A stretch of DNA of 64,000 nucleotides from Pseudomaricurvus alcaniphilus (GCF_011440395.1 NZ_JAAOIX010000004.1:265062-329061); one strand, 5' to 3'. Positions 9,017 through 18,531 are shown, counted from the first letter of the stretch. The notes: generated by a model not told the origin, from the sequence alone. Made by a program: numbers and translations.

Positions 9017-9508
9017 CTAGCGCTCGGCCTTAAACAGCGTATTCAGCGGGTAGTGCAATTTGACAATCGGTGATTTCAGCACGATGTAACTGAAATACTT
9101 GGAGATACCGAAGTCACTCTCCAGAATTTCCTCGATCAATTCCTGGTAGTGGCCGATGCCGCGAGTGACAAACTTCAACAGGTAATCGTAACCGCCACTG
9201 ATCAAGTGGCATTCAATCACCTCGTCTACGGATTTGATTTTCTGCTCGAAGCGAGCAAAGTTTTCCCGGTGGTGATCGTCCAGCGTCACCTCGGTGAAAA
9301 TGGTCGCCGTCTCGCCCAGCTTGTCGAGGGCGATGTGGGCGTTATAACTGGTAATGTAGCCAAATTTTTCCAGCCGTTTGACTCGGGTCAGGCAGGGGCT
9401 GGGCGACAACGCCACGGCATCGGCCAGGTCGGTGTTGGTGATACGTCCATTGCGCTGCAGCTCGGCGAGAATATTGATGTCGATCCGATCCAGTTTCATG
9501 CTGGCCAT
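9017..9508 (-). CDS. Lrp/AsnC-family transcriptional regulator
   Basis: A 163-residue regulator. The N-terminal winged helix-turn-helix (DRIDINILAELQRNGRITNTDLADAVALSPSP region) is followed by the RAM effector-binding domain (ECHLISGGYDYLLKF). Proteins of this type sense amino acids or related amines and control adjacent catabolic genes. It is upstream of the GhrA-like gene on the same strand and next to the amine block, so control of 1-9 kb is likely. An in-frame ATG three codons later (9499) is an alternative start. A second family member lies at 27816-28292. Confidence 0.9.
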   Translation of the reverse strand: MASMKLDRIDINILAELQRNGRITNTDLADAVALSPSPCLTRVKRLEKFGYITSYNAHIALDKLGETATIFTEVTLDDHHRENFARFEQKIKSVDEVIECHLISGGYDYLLKFVTRGIGHYQELIEEILESDFGISKYFSYIVLKSPIVKLHYPLNTLFKAER

Positions 9509-9644
9509 AGTCGTTGTTACTCTTGCAAATAATGTTTATCGGGTACTACCGGGGCCGACCGTTGCAGTGTCCAGCCTCCGGGCAGGTTTAAGGTCCGCCA
9601 TAATAACCGGCCTCGAGCCAATTCGCAGCGATCGCTGGCAATAA

Positions 9645-10679
9645 TCAGCGCCGCCGCCACCTGATCGTCCAACCCAGTATCAGCAGCACCAGCAGGCCCG
9701 CCGCCGTGGCAACCATCAGCAGGCGGCCAGGCCAATGCCACAGCGCCCCGGTATGCAGGGGCAACATCTGCATCCAGAGGGCCGAATTGTCTGCCGCCAA
9801 CAGCATGGAGACTATCTCCTGCGACTCCGTATCGATGCGCAGGCGATCGATGGCCCAGGGGTGTTGCGCCGGGGTGACCAGCTGCAAGGTCACCTGCCGC
9901 TCACCGCCGAGACGCAGGTCGCGCAGCTGCGCCGCGGGAAACTTTTCCTGCGCCAGTGACACGGCCCCATCGATGCCAGTGGCGTTCAACAGCTGGCTAT
10001 TTTTCACCACCGCCGCTGGCGCTGGGCTGGCAGCCAGTTGCGCTGCCAGGGTTTCCAAAATAATCAGCAGGCCGGTAATCACCAGCAGCAACGCCAGCGG
10101 CGCCAGCGCAAACCCCAACGCCTTGTGCAACTGCCGCCCCCAGTGGCGAAAACCCGGCGTCCACCTGATTTGCCAGAGGCTGCGCCAGCGGCCCCGGCGC
10201 GGCCAGCCGTAAGCCAGGCCACTGATAATCATGCTCAGCAGCAACAAACCGGTGCTGGTCACCAGCAACAGACCCGCCAGCCCCGGCAGCGGATGGGCGT
10301 GCAGGGCCAGTGCGGCCTCCACCGGAAACTGGCGCCAGCCGCCGGCCTGCAACAGCGCACCGCTGGCGCTGTCCAGGGCCACCAGGGAGTCCCCCTGGGC
10401 GCTGGTCACTTGCAAGATATAAGGGCTGAGCTCGGTGCGGGGAAAGAACACACGCCTGATGTGCTGCCCGGGATGCTGGCGCGAATAATTTTCCAGCAGC
10501 TGGCCGGCACTGAGCCGCGCGGTACTTGCCGCCGTTGGCAGGGACGAGGCATACAACCAGTCATTGAGCTCCCAGCGAAAGGCAATCACTGTACCGCTGA
10601 GCAGCTGCAACAGAATCAGAACCCCCAAGTAGATCCCCAGGGTTGTGTGGAGCTTGAACAGCAGCGGCTTGAATCTCAT
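9645..10679 (-). CDS. PepSY-associated transmembrane protein (iron-uptake-linked)
   Basis: A 344-residue inner-membrane protein with about four transmembrane helices (for example LGIYLGVLILLQLLSG near the start, LLLVTSTGLLLLSMI, LAPLALLLVITGLLII, and one at the C-terminus) and a periplasmic PepSY-like loop. This architecture is common next to siderophore TonB receptors, where some members act as ferrisiderophore reductases. I chose ATG 10679; the upstream extension (to 10751) is Cys/His-rich and overlaps a terminator. It follows the TonB receptor on the same strand but is separated from it by a hairpin terminator, so expression may be partly independent. Confidence 0.82.
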   Translation of the reverse strand: MRFKPLLFKLHTTLGIYLGVLILLQLLSGTVIAFRWELNDWLYASSLPTAASTARLSAGQLLENYSRQHPGQHIRRVFFPRTELSPYILQVTSAQGDSLVALDSASGALLQAGGWRQFPVEAALALHAHPLPGLAGLLLVTSTGLLLLSMIISGLAYGWPRRGRWRSLWQIRWTPGFRHWGRQLHKALGFALAPLALLLVITGLLIILETLAAQLAASPAPAAVVKNSQLLNATGIDGAVSLAQEKFPAAQLRDLRLGGERQVTLQLVTPAQHPWAIDRLRIDTESQEIVSMLLAADNSALWMQMLPLHTGALWHWPGRLLMVATAAGLLVLLILGWTIRWRRR

Positions 10680-10702
10680 GGTATGGGCAGAGTCACTGTG
10701 TA

Positions 10703-10740
10703 AGCAAAAACAAAAACACCGGCAGGGTGACCCCTGCCGG
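10703..10740 (-). terminator. Rho-independent terminator after the siderophore receptor
   Basis: Read on the minus strand, a 9-bp perfect stem (CCGGCAGGG pairing with CCCTGCCGG, 10719-10740) is followed by a T-rich tract TGTTTTTGTTTTTG. It lies about 28 nt after the receptor stop and 24 nt before the PepSY gene start. Confidence 0.85.
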
Positions 10741-10767
10741 CATTGAGTCAACTTCTAGCGTGCAAAA

Positions 10768-12894
10768 TCAGAAGCTGTATTGGGCGCCCACGGTGTAGGT
10801 CATGGGAGAACCCGGTGTCGTCCACCACTTGTGGTAGGAGCTGACGTAGTACTTCTCATCGGTGACATTGTCGATATTCACCGACAACTTCAGGTTTTGG
10901 CTGGCCTGATAGGACCCAAACAGATTCACCAGTGTGTAGGACGGCAGCACATAAGTGGGATCAATGGTTTCCCCCAGGCGATCGTCGACGTAGTTGACGC
11001 TGATGCCCGCAGTGGAAGCTGCGCCACCAATCTCAAAGCTTTTCACCAGCATCAAATTACCGCTGTGCTCGGGAATATTGATCAGCGGGCTGCCGGCGGG
11101 GATAGGCACACCCCAGTCGGCGTTGACGACATCATTGGTGGTGGCCGCGTCCACATAGGCGTAGGAGAACATCAAGCGCAGTGACTCGCTCAGCTCGCCG
11201 GTCAGGTCAATCTCAATACCTTTACTTTCGGCTTCACCCAGTGCAGCTGAAAAGCCCTGGTTAACCGGGTCCGAGGTAATGATGTTGGATTTTTCTGCCT
11301 TGAACAGGGCCACAGTGCTATTGAGCATGCCGTTGGGGGAAGTCCATTTGACACCCAGCTCGTAGGATTTGCTGTCTTCGGGCTCAAAGGCGTTACCATC
11401 AAAGTCGGCCCCGCTGTTGGGACGGAACCCTTCTGAGTAACTGGCGTACAACGACAAGTTATTAGTAGGCTCGAATACCAGGCCGAAGCGTGGGCTGGTC
11501 TTGGTTTGTGACTGCTTGCTGCGGGTATCGCGCAGGCGATTGTGAATATCCTGATCAAAATCATCGCGGCGTATACCGATCAGCATCTTCCACTGCGCCG
11601 ACAGATCGATTTGATCCTGCAGGTAAATGCCCTTGGCGCTCTGCTCTTCCAGGTTATTGGTTTGCGGTGACAACGGCGGGCGGGTTTGGCCGTATACCGG
11701 GTTGAATACATTGATAGCGTAGGTGGTATCACCGGTGCCAAACGCTACCCGAAAGCGATCCTGGATCGATTCCAACTCGTATTCGTAGGCGTCTGCACCA
11801 ACCAGCAGGTGATGGGTGAATGGACCGGTATTAAAAGTACCTGTCAGCTCGATACGGCCGGACAAGTCATCGGCATCGTAATCCCGGCAGCGGGGCTGGC
11901 GCACCAACGTCATACCGTCATCATCCAGTAACTGGCGCCCACCGGACAACTCAGCCCCGGATGAACAGCCTTCAAACGACGACGATCGTGCACCGGCACC
12001 CGCCAGTATTGACCAGCCACCGGCAAAGTCATGCTGCAATACCGCTTGATGGCCCACAGCCGTGATTTCGGTGGGGCCATCACCGGGCTCACCCAGGAAG
12101 CGCGACACAGGCAGCACTTCCGGGTCACCATCGATGGCCACAATACCGCGGTCAAATGGCGCCTTCTGGCTCAGGTATTCCAGCTCATAGCTCAGGCTGG
12201 TGCTGTCGGACAGCACAAACAGGAAAGACGGCGTCAGCGACAGCTTTTCTGATTCCACAGTATCGCGAAAGCTGTTGGCATCCTGGTAAGCACCATTGAT
12301 GCGAAACGCCACTTTGTCGGACAACTTGTCGGTAAAGTCACCCTCCACGCGATAGGTATCATAGCGACCAGCCGAGGTGCGAATATAACCTTCGCGCTCA
12401 AACTGCGGCTTCTTGGTGACGATATTAATGGTGCCGCCGGGTTCACTGCGACCGTACAGGGCAGAACCCGGGCCCTTGAGAATTTCGATGGTTTCGATAT
12501 TGGAGGCGTCGCGATTGCCGCTAAAACCGCGGCCGCCGCTAAAGCCGTTGATCAGGTAACCGGACGGCAGGTTTTCATCGCCGGCAAAACCGCGAATGGC
12601 AAAGCTGTCCCAGAGCCCGCCAAAGCTGTTCTGGCGGGCGACACCGCCGGCCATATCCAGCGCGCCTTGCAGCTCCATTTTACCGAGTTCCACCAGCAGG
12701 TCACCGGACATGACCTGGACTTGCTGGGGCAGGGATTCCAGCGGCGTGTCGCCGCGATAGGGTTGTTTCTGGCCAATGACGGCGACCTCTTCGAGGCTCT
12801 TGCCGTCGGCTTTCGCCGCCAGTACTTGCGCGCTTCCAAACAGGCAGATAGCGGCCGATAGTAGGGTTTTGCCAAGGTGCGGCTGTTTCATCAT
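10768..12894 (-). CDS. TonB-dependent siderophore receptor (FhuA/FpvA-like)
   Basis: A 708-residue outer-membrane receptor. It has a signal peptide (ending near AQVLAA), a plug domain with EIL.GPGSALYGRSEPGG and the IVTKKP segment typical of ferrisiderophore receptors, and a beta-barrel ending in the outer-membrane signature YSF. It imports a ferric siderophore or similar chelate using TonB energy. The start at 12894 is preceded by CAGGAGA at good spacing; the longer ORF start at 12924 is not needed. No clear Fur box was found in the 150 nt upstream. The PepSY gene downstream supports a role in iron uptake. The ligand cannot be named. Confidence 0.88.
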   Translation of the reverse strand: MMKQPHLGKTLLSAAICLFGSAQVLAAKADGKSLEEVAVIGQKQPYRGDTPLESLPQQVQVMSGDLLVELGKMELQGALDMAGGVARQNSFGGLWDSFAIRGFAGDENLPSGYLINGFSGGRGFSGNRDASNIETIEILKGPGSALYGRSEPGGTINIVTKKPQFEREGYIRTSAGRYDTYRVEGDFTDKLSDKVAFRINGAYQDANSFRDTVESEKLSLTPSFLFVLSDSTSLSYELEYLSQKAPFDRGIVAIDGDPEVLPVSRFLGEPGDGPTEITAVGHQAVLQHDFAGGWSILAGAGARSSSFEGCSSGAELSGGRQLLDDDGMTLVRQPRCRDYDADDLSGRIELTGTFNTGPFTHHLLVGADAYEYELESIQDRFRVAFGTGDTTYAINVFNPVYGQTRPPLSPQTNNLEEQSAKGIYLQDQIDLSAQWKMLIGIRRDDFDQDIHNRLRDTRSKQSQTKTSPRFGLVFEPTNNLSLYASYSEGFRPNSGADFDGNAFEPEDSKSYELGVKWTSPNGMLNSTVALFKAEKSNIITSDPVNQGFSAALGEAESKGIEIDLTGELSESLRLMFSYAYVDAATTNDVVNADWGVPIPAGSPLINIPEHSGNLMLVKSFEIGGAASTAGISVNYVDDRLGETIDPTYVLPSYTLVNLFGSYQASQNLKLSVNIDNVTDEKYYVSSYHKWWTTPGSPMTYTVGAQYSF

Positions 12895-13745
12895 GGTGAC
12901 TCTCCTGGAGTAGAACGATTTCAAAGTGTTGGTCCTGAATCGACCCTTACAGCTGCGCTCTTTTGACGCACAACTTGTTGCAGTCCTTGCAATGCAACCG
13001 GTAAAGGCGATGCATGTATTCCGTTCTAAATTGAGTCTACGCCCCTGATTTTTTTAATTTGGCTCGTATTCGCGGCCTTTGGCGGCGAAATATTTTATGC
13101 CTTGAAAAAATTTGGCAGATTATGCTGATCACCCCCAAAGTGGTACCTTCTGAAACACGACAATTTCCTTTCCACTCACTTGCCACGGGGATTGCCAGGT
13201 TACACCTTGCCCCTGTGCAAGCCCTGCCGGGCGGTCAAAATCGGGGATTTTTTGGCCAAAAGCGGCGGATGCACCACATTGGAACCCGGCAATGCACCAA
13301 GATAGCCAAGGGTGCATACGACAATTGCTGCTGACATAACTGGCACTGCAGCAGAATCTACTCCGGCCAGCGACAGGCTGCTTGCGGGCAACCAGGGTTG
13401 CGCCTGAAACGTCCAATTGCTCTCGATCTGCTGCCAGTGAATTCCTGGCACTTGAAATACGCCGGCATAAGCAAGTTATTACGATTCGCTGTTACCATTT
13501 CGAAACATGTAGCAGCCGGGAAAGGCAGTCCTTTACTGGTAGCCATTCGACGTTTCTTGTATAAGTACCTCTGCTGCCCTGCCCCCTGAATTTCAGGCGA
13601 TTTATGTGTGCTGGCTCTTGCCACGGATGAACGCACTTGTCGCATCCCTGGAGACCTGACCAACCCAACCGCTACCAGCCAGCAGGGCGTATTCAACCGA
13701 TATCGTAACGACGGCACGAACAACAGGACAAGGAATTTAAACGGA
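12895..13745. other. Long intergenic region without a supported gene
   Basis: About 850 bases lie between the divergent TonB receptor and nhaP2. ORFs in it on both strands are short, mutually overlapping and lack ribosome sites or recognisable motifs. A small palindrome, TTGCA-A-TGCAA, lies near 12990. An AAGGAA site precedes the nhaP2 start. I see nothing else. Confidence 0.5.
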
Positions 13746-15482
13746 ATGGCCCTGGAACTCACCAGCCAGTATATTTTTGGCGGCGCGCTGCTGGCTTTGC
13801 TGTGCGTGTTTGCCAGCATCCTTTCACGGCGCTTTGGCGCGCCGTTGCTGCTGGTGTTCCTGGTGCTCGGCATGTTGGCCGGGGAAGACGGCCCCGGCGG
13901 CATTAAATTCGACGATTTCAACCTCGCCTTCCTGTTCGGCAACCTGGCCCTGGCCATCATCATTTTCGACGGCGGCCTCGGCACCCGCCGGGATACCTTT
14001 CGGGTCAGTCTCCGGCCAGCCCTGTCACTGGCCACGGTGGGCGTGTTAATCACCGCGGCCCTGACCGGCCTGGCGGCCCACTGGATTTTAAAACTGCCCT
14101 GGCAGGAAGGCCTGCTGATCGGCGCCATTGTCGGCTCCACCGACGCCGCCGCGGTGTTCGGCCTGCTGCGCTCTGCCGGGCTGGAACTGAAAGAACGCAC
14201 CGGCGCCACCCTGGAAATAGAGTCCGGCTCCAACGATCCCATGGCCATCTTCCTGACCCTGACCCTGGTGCAAGTGATGACCCTGGGCGACGGCGACTTT
14301 GGCTGGCCACTGTTGACCGAACTGGCGCGGCAAATGGGCCTCGGCCTGGTGGGCGGGTTGGCCGGCGGCTACTTGCTGGCACTGCTGTTGCAGCGCCTGA
14401 ACCTGGCGGTGTCGATGTATCCACTGTTGGCCATGGCCGGCGGTTTAAGCGTATTCGGCGTCACCAACCTCGGCGGCGGCAGCGGCTTCCTCGCCATTTA
14501 TATCGTCGGGGTCATGATCGGCAACAAACCCCTGCCCTACGGCAGCGATATTCACCGCTTCCACGACGGCATGGCCTGGCTCAGCCAGATCGGTATGTTC
14601 CTGATGCTGGGGCTGTTGATTACCCCCAGTAACCTGCCGCCGATCATCCTGCCGGCCATCGCCATTGCGGCGGTGCTGATCTTTGTGGCGCGACCGCTGG
14701 CGGTGTTGCTGTCGCTGTTGCCGTTTCGCTTTCCCTGGCGCGAACAGGTGTTTATTGGCTGGTGCGGACTGCGCGGTGCGGTGCCGATTATCCTGGCTTT
14801 ATTTCCGTCGCTGGCCGGTATGGAGCACACCAAAACCTATTTTGAGCTGGTGTTTTTCGTGGTCTTCATCTCGCTGGTGCTGCAGGGCTGGACCATCGCG
14901 CCGCTGGCGCGCTGGCTGCAGATTGAACTGCCGCCACCGGCGCGGGAACCCCAGCACCTGGTGTTGAAAATACCCCAATACCAGGACAAGGAAATCCTGG
15001 TCTATGAAGCGGTGCCGGGCAGCGCCGCCGTCGGCAAGAAGTGCAAATATTTACCCTTGTCCGACGGCGCGCAACTGGTGGGCGTGGTGCGCCAGGGTAT
15101 TATGCTGGAAGATTCACAGCAGCAAACCTTGCAGGCCCATGACCAGGCGCTGATCCTGGCGGCCACCGGTACCAGCGCCGCCCTCAATCGCCTGTTCGCC
15201 CTGTCGGCGCCGACCCCGCGCCTGGACTCGGCGGTATTTTTTGGCGAGTTTATTATCCAGCCACAGTCCCGGTTGGCGGAGCTATCCCAGCTGTACGGGT
15301 TTACGGTAGAGGAGAAATACCAGCAGCTGACCATCGCCGAGCTTATCCGCGAGAAGTTTAATGGCAAACCGGTTATTGGCGACCGGGTTAAGCTGGGCTC
15401 GGTGCAGTTTGTTGTGCGGGAGTTCAAGGGCGACGAGATTACCGCGGTGGGGTTAAAGCTGGGCCAGTCCGGGCCCGGCTGA
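13746..15482 (+). CDS. nhaP2: Potassium/proton antiporter, CPA1 family (NhaP2/CvrA)
   Basis: A 578-residue protein, the same length as E. coli NhaP2. The first ~400 residues form about 12 membrane segments with conserved family motifs: FLVLGMLAGEDGPGG, IIFDGGLGT and the GSTDAAAVF segment that carries the transport acidic residues. The cytoplasmic tail holds a TrkA-C domain followed by a CorC/HlyC-like transporter-associated domain (LGSVQFVVREF near the end). It exchanges K+ or Na+ for H+ at the inner membrane in cell-volume or pH control. Start ATG 13746 is preceded by an AAGGAATTTAAACGG site; the ORF extension to 13608 adds non-conserved residues. Confidence 0.93.
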   Translation: MALELTSQYIFGGALLALLCVFASILSRRFGAPLLLVFLVLGMLAGEDGPGGIKFDDFNLAFLFGNLALAIIIFDGGLGTRRDTFRVSLRPALSLATVGVLITAALTGLAAHWILKLPWQEGLLIGAIVGSTDAAAVFGLLRSAGLELKERTGATLEIESGSNDPMAIFLTLTLVQVMTLGDGDFGWPLLTELARQMGLGLVGGLAGGYLLALLLQRLNLAVSMYPLLAMAGGLSVFGVTNLGGGSGFLAIYIVGVMIGNKPLPYGSDIHRFHDGMAWLSQIGMFLMLGLLITPSNLPPIILPAIAIAAVLIFVARPLAVLLSLLPFRFPWREQVFIGWCGLRGAVPIILALFPSLAGMEHTKTYFELVFFVVFISLVLQGWTIAPLARWLQIELPPPAREPQHLVLKIPQYQDKEILVYEAVPGSAAVGKKCKYLPLSDGAQLVGVVRQGIMLEDSQQQTLQAHDQALILAATGTSAALNRLFALSAPTPRLDSAVFFGEFIIQPQSRLAELSQLYGFTVEEKYQQLTIAELIREKFNGKPVIGDRVKLGSVQFVVREFKGDEITAVGLKLGQSGPG

Positions 15483-15732
15483 TGGAGGAGTTCGATGGCC
15501 CGGGCGGTGGTGTCCGGAGTCTGGCATTGCCCGGCTTCAGGTGCCGCAGTATCGGCTATCGACGCTTTGACCGACGCGATTTCGTCGAGCGATGCCCGAC
15601 ATGAGCAGACCTGCGAAAACTCGTGACCTGGCCGGCAAAGCGCGATCAGGCAGAGCGCCAGCCAACCTCACGCACGCTTCCTTTATGCTATAAAATAAAG
15701 GACCGACTTAAGAGCCAAGTAATCGTTCCACT

Positions 15733-16302
15733 ATGTCTGCCAATACCATCGACATCAACCAGCGCATGAATCGCTTTGACCGCCACCACAGTGTCTGGCT
15801 GTTTGGTTACGGCTCCCTGATCTACAAGGCCGACTTCCCCTTTATCCAGCGCCGGCCGGCCAGGATTCATCACTGGGTACGGCGCTTCTGGCAGGGTTCC
15901 CACGATCATCGCGGCACGCCCGAGGCCCCGGGGCGAGTGCTCACCCTGGCATCGCAGCCCGGAGCCGTCTGTGAGGGCATGGCTTACCTGATCACGCCGC
16001 AGGAATTCGAGCACCTGGATCGGCGCGAGAAAAACGGCTATTTACGCCTCGCCACCGCGATCGAATTTGCCGACGGGGAGCAGGTCGAGGGGCTTTTCTA
16101 TGTAGCCCGGGAAGACAACAGCGCCTACCTGGGGCCGGCCACCGAGACGGAGATCGCGGCCCAGATTGCCGCCGCCCAGGGACCCAGCGGCAGCAATCGC
16201 GACTATGTCCTGCATTTGGCCACCGCGTTGCGGCAACTGGGTGAAGACGACGCCCATGTATTTGCCATCGAGCGCTACCTGAATAACAGGGGGACAGATT
16301 GA
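15733..16302 (+). CDS. chaC: ChaC-like gamma-glutamylcyclotransferase
   Basis: A 189-residue protein with the YGSLI signature near residue 26, the RRFWQGS.DHRGTPEAPGR block typical of glutathione-specific ChaC enzymes, and a catalytic glutamate in the EHLDRREKNGY region. It probably cleaves glutathione to 5-oxoproline and Cys-Gly in the cytoplasm. It stands alone, downstream of an AT-rich stretch (tatgctataaaataaag, 15687-15704) that could supply its promoter. Its last codons and TGA stop lie inside a small repeat (16290-16310) that recurs at 20442-20462, so the natural C-terminus may have been trimmed by insertion of the repeat. Confidence 0.85.
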   Translation: MSANTIDINQRMNRFDRHHSVWLFGYGSLIYKADFPFIQRRPARIHHWVRRFWQGSHDHRGTPEAPGRVLTLASQPGAVCEGMAYLITPQEFEHLDRREKNGYLRLATAIEFADGEQVEGLFYVAREDNSAYLGPATETEIAAQIAAAQGPSGSNRDYVLHLATALRQLGEDDAHVFAIERYLNNRGTD

Positions 16303-16310
16303 AGCTCCCC
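16290..16310. repeat. Short GGGGAC...GCTCCCC repeat, copy 1
   Basis: A 21-bp element beginning GGGGACAGATTGA and ending AGCTCCCC overlaps the chaC stop codon. It matches 20442-20462 at 19 of 21 positions. Related GGGGAC(G)GAG sequences occur at the ends of the mobile repeats at 37611 and 55158. Confidence 0.7.
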
Positions 16311-16371
16311 CGGTTTAACACTTTGGAATCTTCCAGCGTTTTGGGATTAACGCAGGCTCCTGAGCTCCTAA

Positions 16372-16421
16372 ATTCCCGCCTGCGCGGGAATGACAAGCTG
16401 GATCTTTCGCAACTTAAGTAA
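16372..16421. repeat. Dispersed palindromic repeat (REP-like), copy 1
   Basis: A 50-bp sequence identical to 38017-38066. It opens with the hairpin ATTCCCGCCTGCGCGGGAAT, a widespread proteobacterial palindrome, and continues through a unique-looking tail ending AACTTAAGTAA. Confidence 0.85.
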
Positions 16422-16563
16422 TCGCCATTTTGGCCTGTCCCCTATTAAACTCCCCCTGCAGTGAGTGGAACCTGACGTACAAGACATCGCTATTGCGCCT
16501 CTCCATGACACGCCCGGAACTCGCGGTTACACTTAAACTTCCGTTCTTGCGCGAGGCCTGCGA

Positions 16564-18531
16564 GTGAACCGGTTCTATTGTTTACCCGACCTGTCCGACC
16601 TCTCCGACCTGGAGCCGCTGCTGACATTCGGCGGTAAACGGCTGCTGCTGGTGGGCGCCTCCGGGGTGGGCAAAAGTACCCTGGCGGCGGCGCTGCTGGA
16701 CCAGCTGGCGCAGCTGGGAGGCACAGGCTGGTGCCTGAGCTGTGACCCCGGTTTACCGGCCTTCGGCCCGCCCGGTTGCCTCAACCTGGGTTATCGTGAA
16801 GGTGGGCAGTGGATCGCTTTTGCCCAGGCGCCGCTGTGCAGCCTGGATGCCGGACGCTTTCGCCTGCCACTGGTCACGGCGGCGACCGAGCTGCTGGCCC
16901 GGGTCGGCAACCGCACCCTGGTGATCGATACCCCCGGGCTGGTACAGGGCCCCGGCGCCAGCGAACTGCTGCTGGCCCTGGCGCAAGCCGCGGCCGTGGA
17001 CGCCTGCCTGCTGCTGAGCCCGGCCGGCGCACCGCTGCCATTGACTGCGGCGCTGCGCAGCCTCTCTGCCACAGTGATTCAGCTGCCCTGCGCGCCCCAG
17101 GCCCGGCCGCTGGCGCGCACAGACCGCCTGCATCAGCGCAGCCAGCGCTGGCAGGATTACCTCGGCACTAACAACACCTTGCAACTGTCCGCCACTGAAT
17201 TGAACCTGCTGGGGACGCCGCCAGCGCTGGCGGACGTCGATGCCTGGCGCGGGCGCCAGGTGGCGCTGTACGGTGAGGGTCGGCTGCAGACACTGGGTGA
17301 GGTTACCCGGGTCGCCGCCAACGAACTGCACCTGCGGGTCGCCAGTTTGCCGGCGTCGGTGCAGCAGTTACTGGTGCGCGACGCGGTGCATCGCAACGGG
17401 GTGCTGCGCACAGTTCCCAAACCTGTAGCACCGCCGCCGCTACCCGCAAACAGCGGCGCCAGTGAAGTGCGGGTGGAACTCGGCGCCCTCACCAGCGTGG
17501 CCCGGGAGCCCCAGGTGGCGGTGCGCGCCGGCAACGTCACCGCCACCCTGGTCAACGGTGTTATGGGCGACCCGCTGCTACAGCTGCGCCTGTTGCACCA
17601 GGGCCGCAGCCTGCTGTTCGATATCGGCGATGCCGGCCGCATGCCCCTGCGCGCCGCGCACCAGGTTACTGACCTGTTTATCAGCCACGCCCACGCCGAC
17701 CACATAGGTGGTTTTATGTGGCTGGTGCGCTGTCGTATCGGCGACTTTCCCCCCTGCCGCCTGTACGGCCCCGCCGGTATCGCCCATCACATCCACGGCA
17801 TGGTCAACGGCATTCTCTGGGACCGGGTGGAAGATCGCGCACCGCGCTTTGAGATCCACGAATGGCACGGCGACCACCTCAAGCGCTGGCAACTGGTGGC
17901 CGGCGGCGACACCCTGGTTCCGCTGGACGAGCTGCCCATTGACGACAACATTATCCGGCGCGAACCGGGCTTTGTTATGCGCGCCACCGAGCTCGATCAC
18001 GGCATCCCGGTGCTGGCCTACGCCTTTGAATCCCGCAATCGCCTCAACGTGCGCAAAGAGCGCCTGCAGGCCCTGGGGCTGCAGCCCGGCCCCTGGCTGC
18101 AAGACCTCAAACACGCCTACCTGCGCAGTCAGTGGCAACAGCGCATCCAGCTCGGCAAGGGCCGCAGCGCCAGCGTCAGCGACCTGGCTGCGCAACTGTT
18201 GCTGGAGCAAGCGGGGGATAAAATTGCCTATGCCACCGATTTCAGGGACAGCCCGGACAATATCGCAAAATTGAGCCAGCTGGCCGAGGGCGCCCACACC
18301 CTGTTCTGTGAAGCCTCGTTTATGCTGGCCGATCGCGCCCAGGCCGAGCGCACCCAACACCTCACCACCGACGCCTGCGCCCGCATTGCCGAACTGGCCC
18401 AGGTAAAACAGCTGGTCGCCTTTCACTTTTCCCACCGTTACGAGCGGCAGCGGGAGGCTGTGTACCGGGAGTTGCAGGGATTGAGTTCGCGGGTGGTCGT
18501 GCCGACAACACTCGAGCGAGAGTTGGTTTAA
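16564..18531 (+). CDS. Fusion protein: Clp1/Grc3-type polynucleotide kinase + RNase Z-like metallo-beta-lactamase nuclease
   Basis: A 655-residue two-domain protein. Residues 1 to about 290 resemble the Clp1/Grc3 RNA 5'-hydroxyl kinase: Walker A GASGVGKST at 31-39, the CDPGLPAFGPPG motif at 60-71 (family form DPGQPEFTPPG; the usual Gln is Leu here), and IDTPGLVQGPG at 121-131, which matches the family TxGWxxGxG clasp. A Pro-rich linker leads to an RNase Z-like domain with SHAHADH (His375, His377, Asp379, His380), ELDHG (His479), YATD (Asp559) and HFSHRY (His621). This is the full expected set of zinc ligands. Predicted activities are 5'-OH phosphorylation plus endonuclease or phosphodiesterase cleavage of RNA. 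It stands alone and starts with ATG. The stop lies in a 15-bp tandem repeat. Confidence 0.85.
   Translation: MNRFYCLPDLSDLSDLEPLLTFGGKRLLLVGASGVGKSTLAAALLDQLAQLGGTGWCLSCDPGLPAFGPPGCLNLGYREGGQWIAFAQAPLCSLDAGRFRLPLVTAATELLARVGNRTLVIDTPGLVQGPGASELLLALAQAAAVDACLLLSPAGAPLPLTAALRSLSATVIQLPCAPQARPLARTDRLHQRSQRWQDYLGTNNTLQLSATELNLLGTPPALADVDAWRGRQVALYGEGRLQTLGEVTRVAANELHLRVASLPASVQQLLVRDAVHRNGVLRTVPKPVAPPPLPANSGASEVRVELGALTSVAREPQVAVRAGNVTATLVNGVMGDPLLQLRLLHQGRSLLFDIGDAGRMPLRAAHQVTDLFISHAHADHIGGFMWLVRCRIGDFPPCRLYGPAGIAHHIHGMVNGILWDRVEDRAPRFEIHEWHGDHLKRWQLVAGGDTLVPLDELPIDDNIIRREPGFVMRATELDHGIPVLAYAFESRNRLNVRKERLQALGLQPGPWLQDLKHAYLRSQWQQRIQLGKGRSASVSDLAAQLLLEQAGDKIAYATDFRDSPDNIAKLSQLAEGAHTLFCEASFMLADRAQAERTQHLTTDACARIAELAQVKQLVAFHFSHRYERQREAVYRELQGLSSRVVVPTTLERELV

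Noticed and set aside
12895..13060. Fur box upstream of the siderophore receptor
   Set aside because: I looked for a GATAATGATAATCATTATC-like sequence and found no convincing match.
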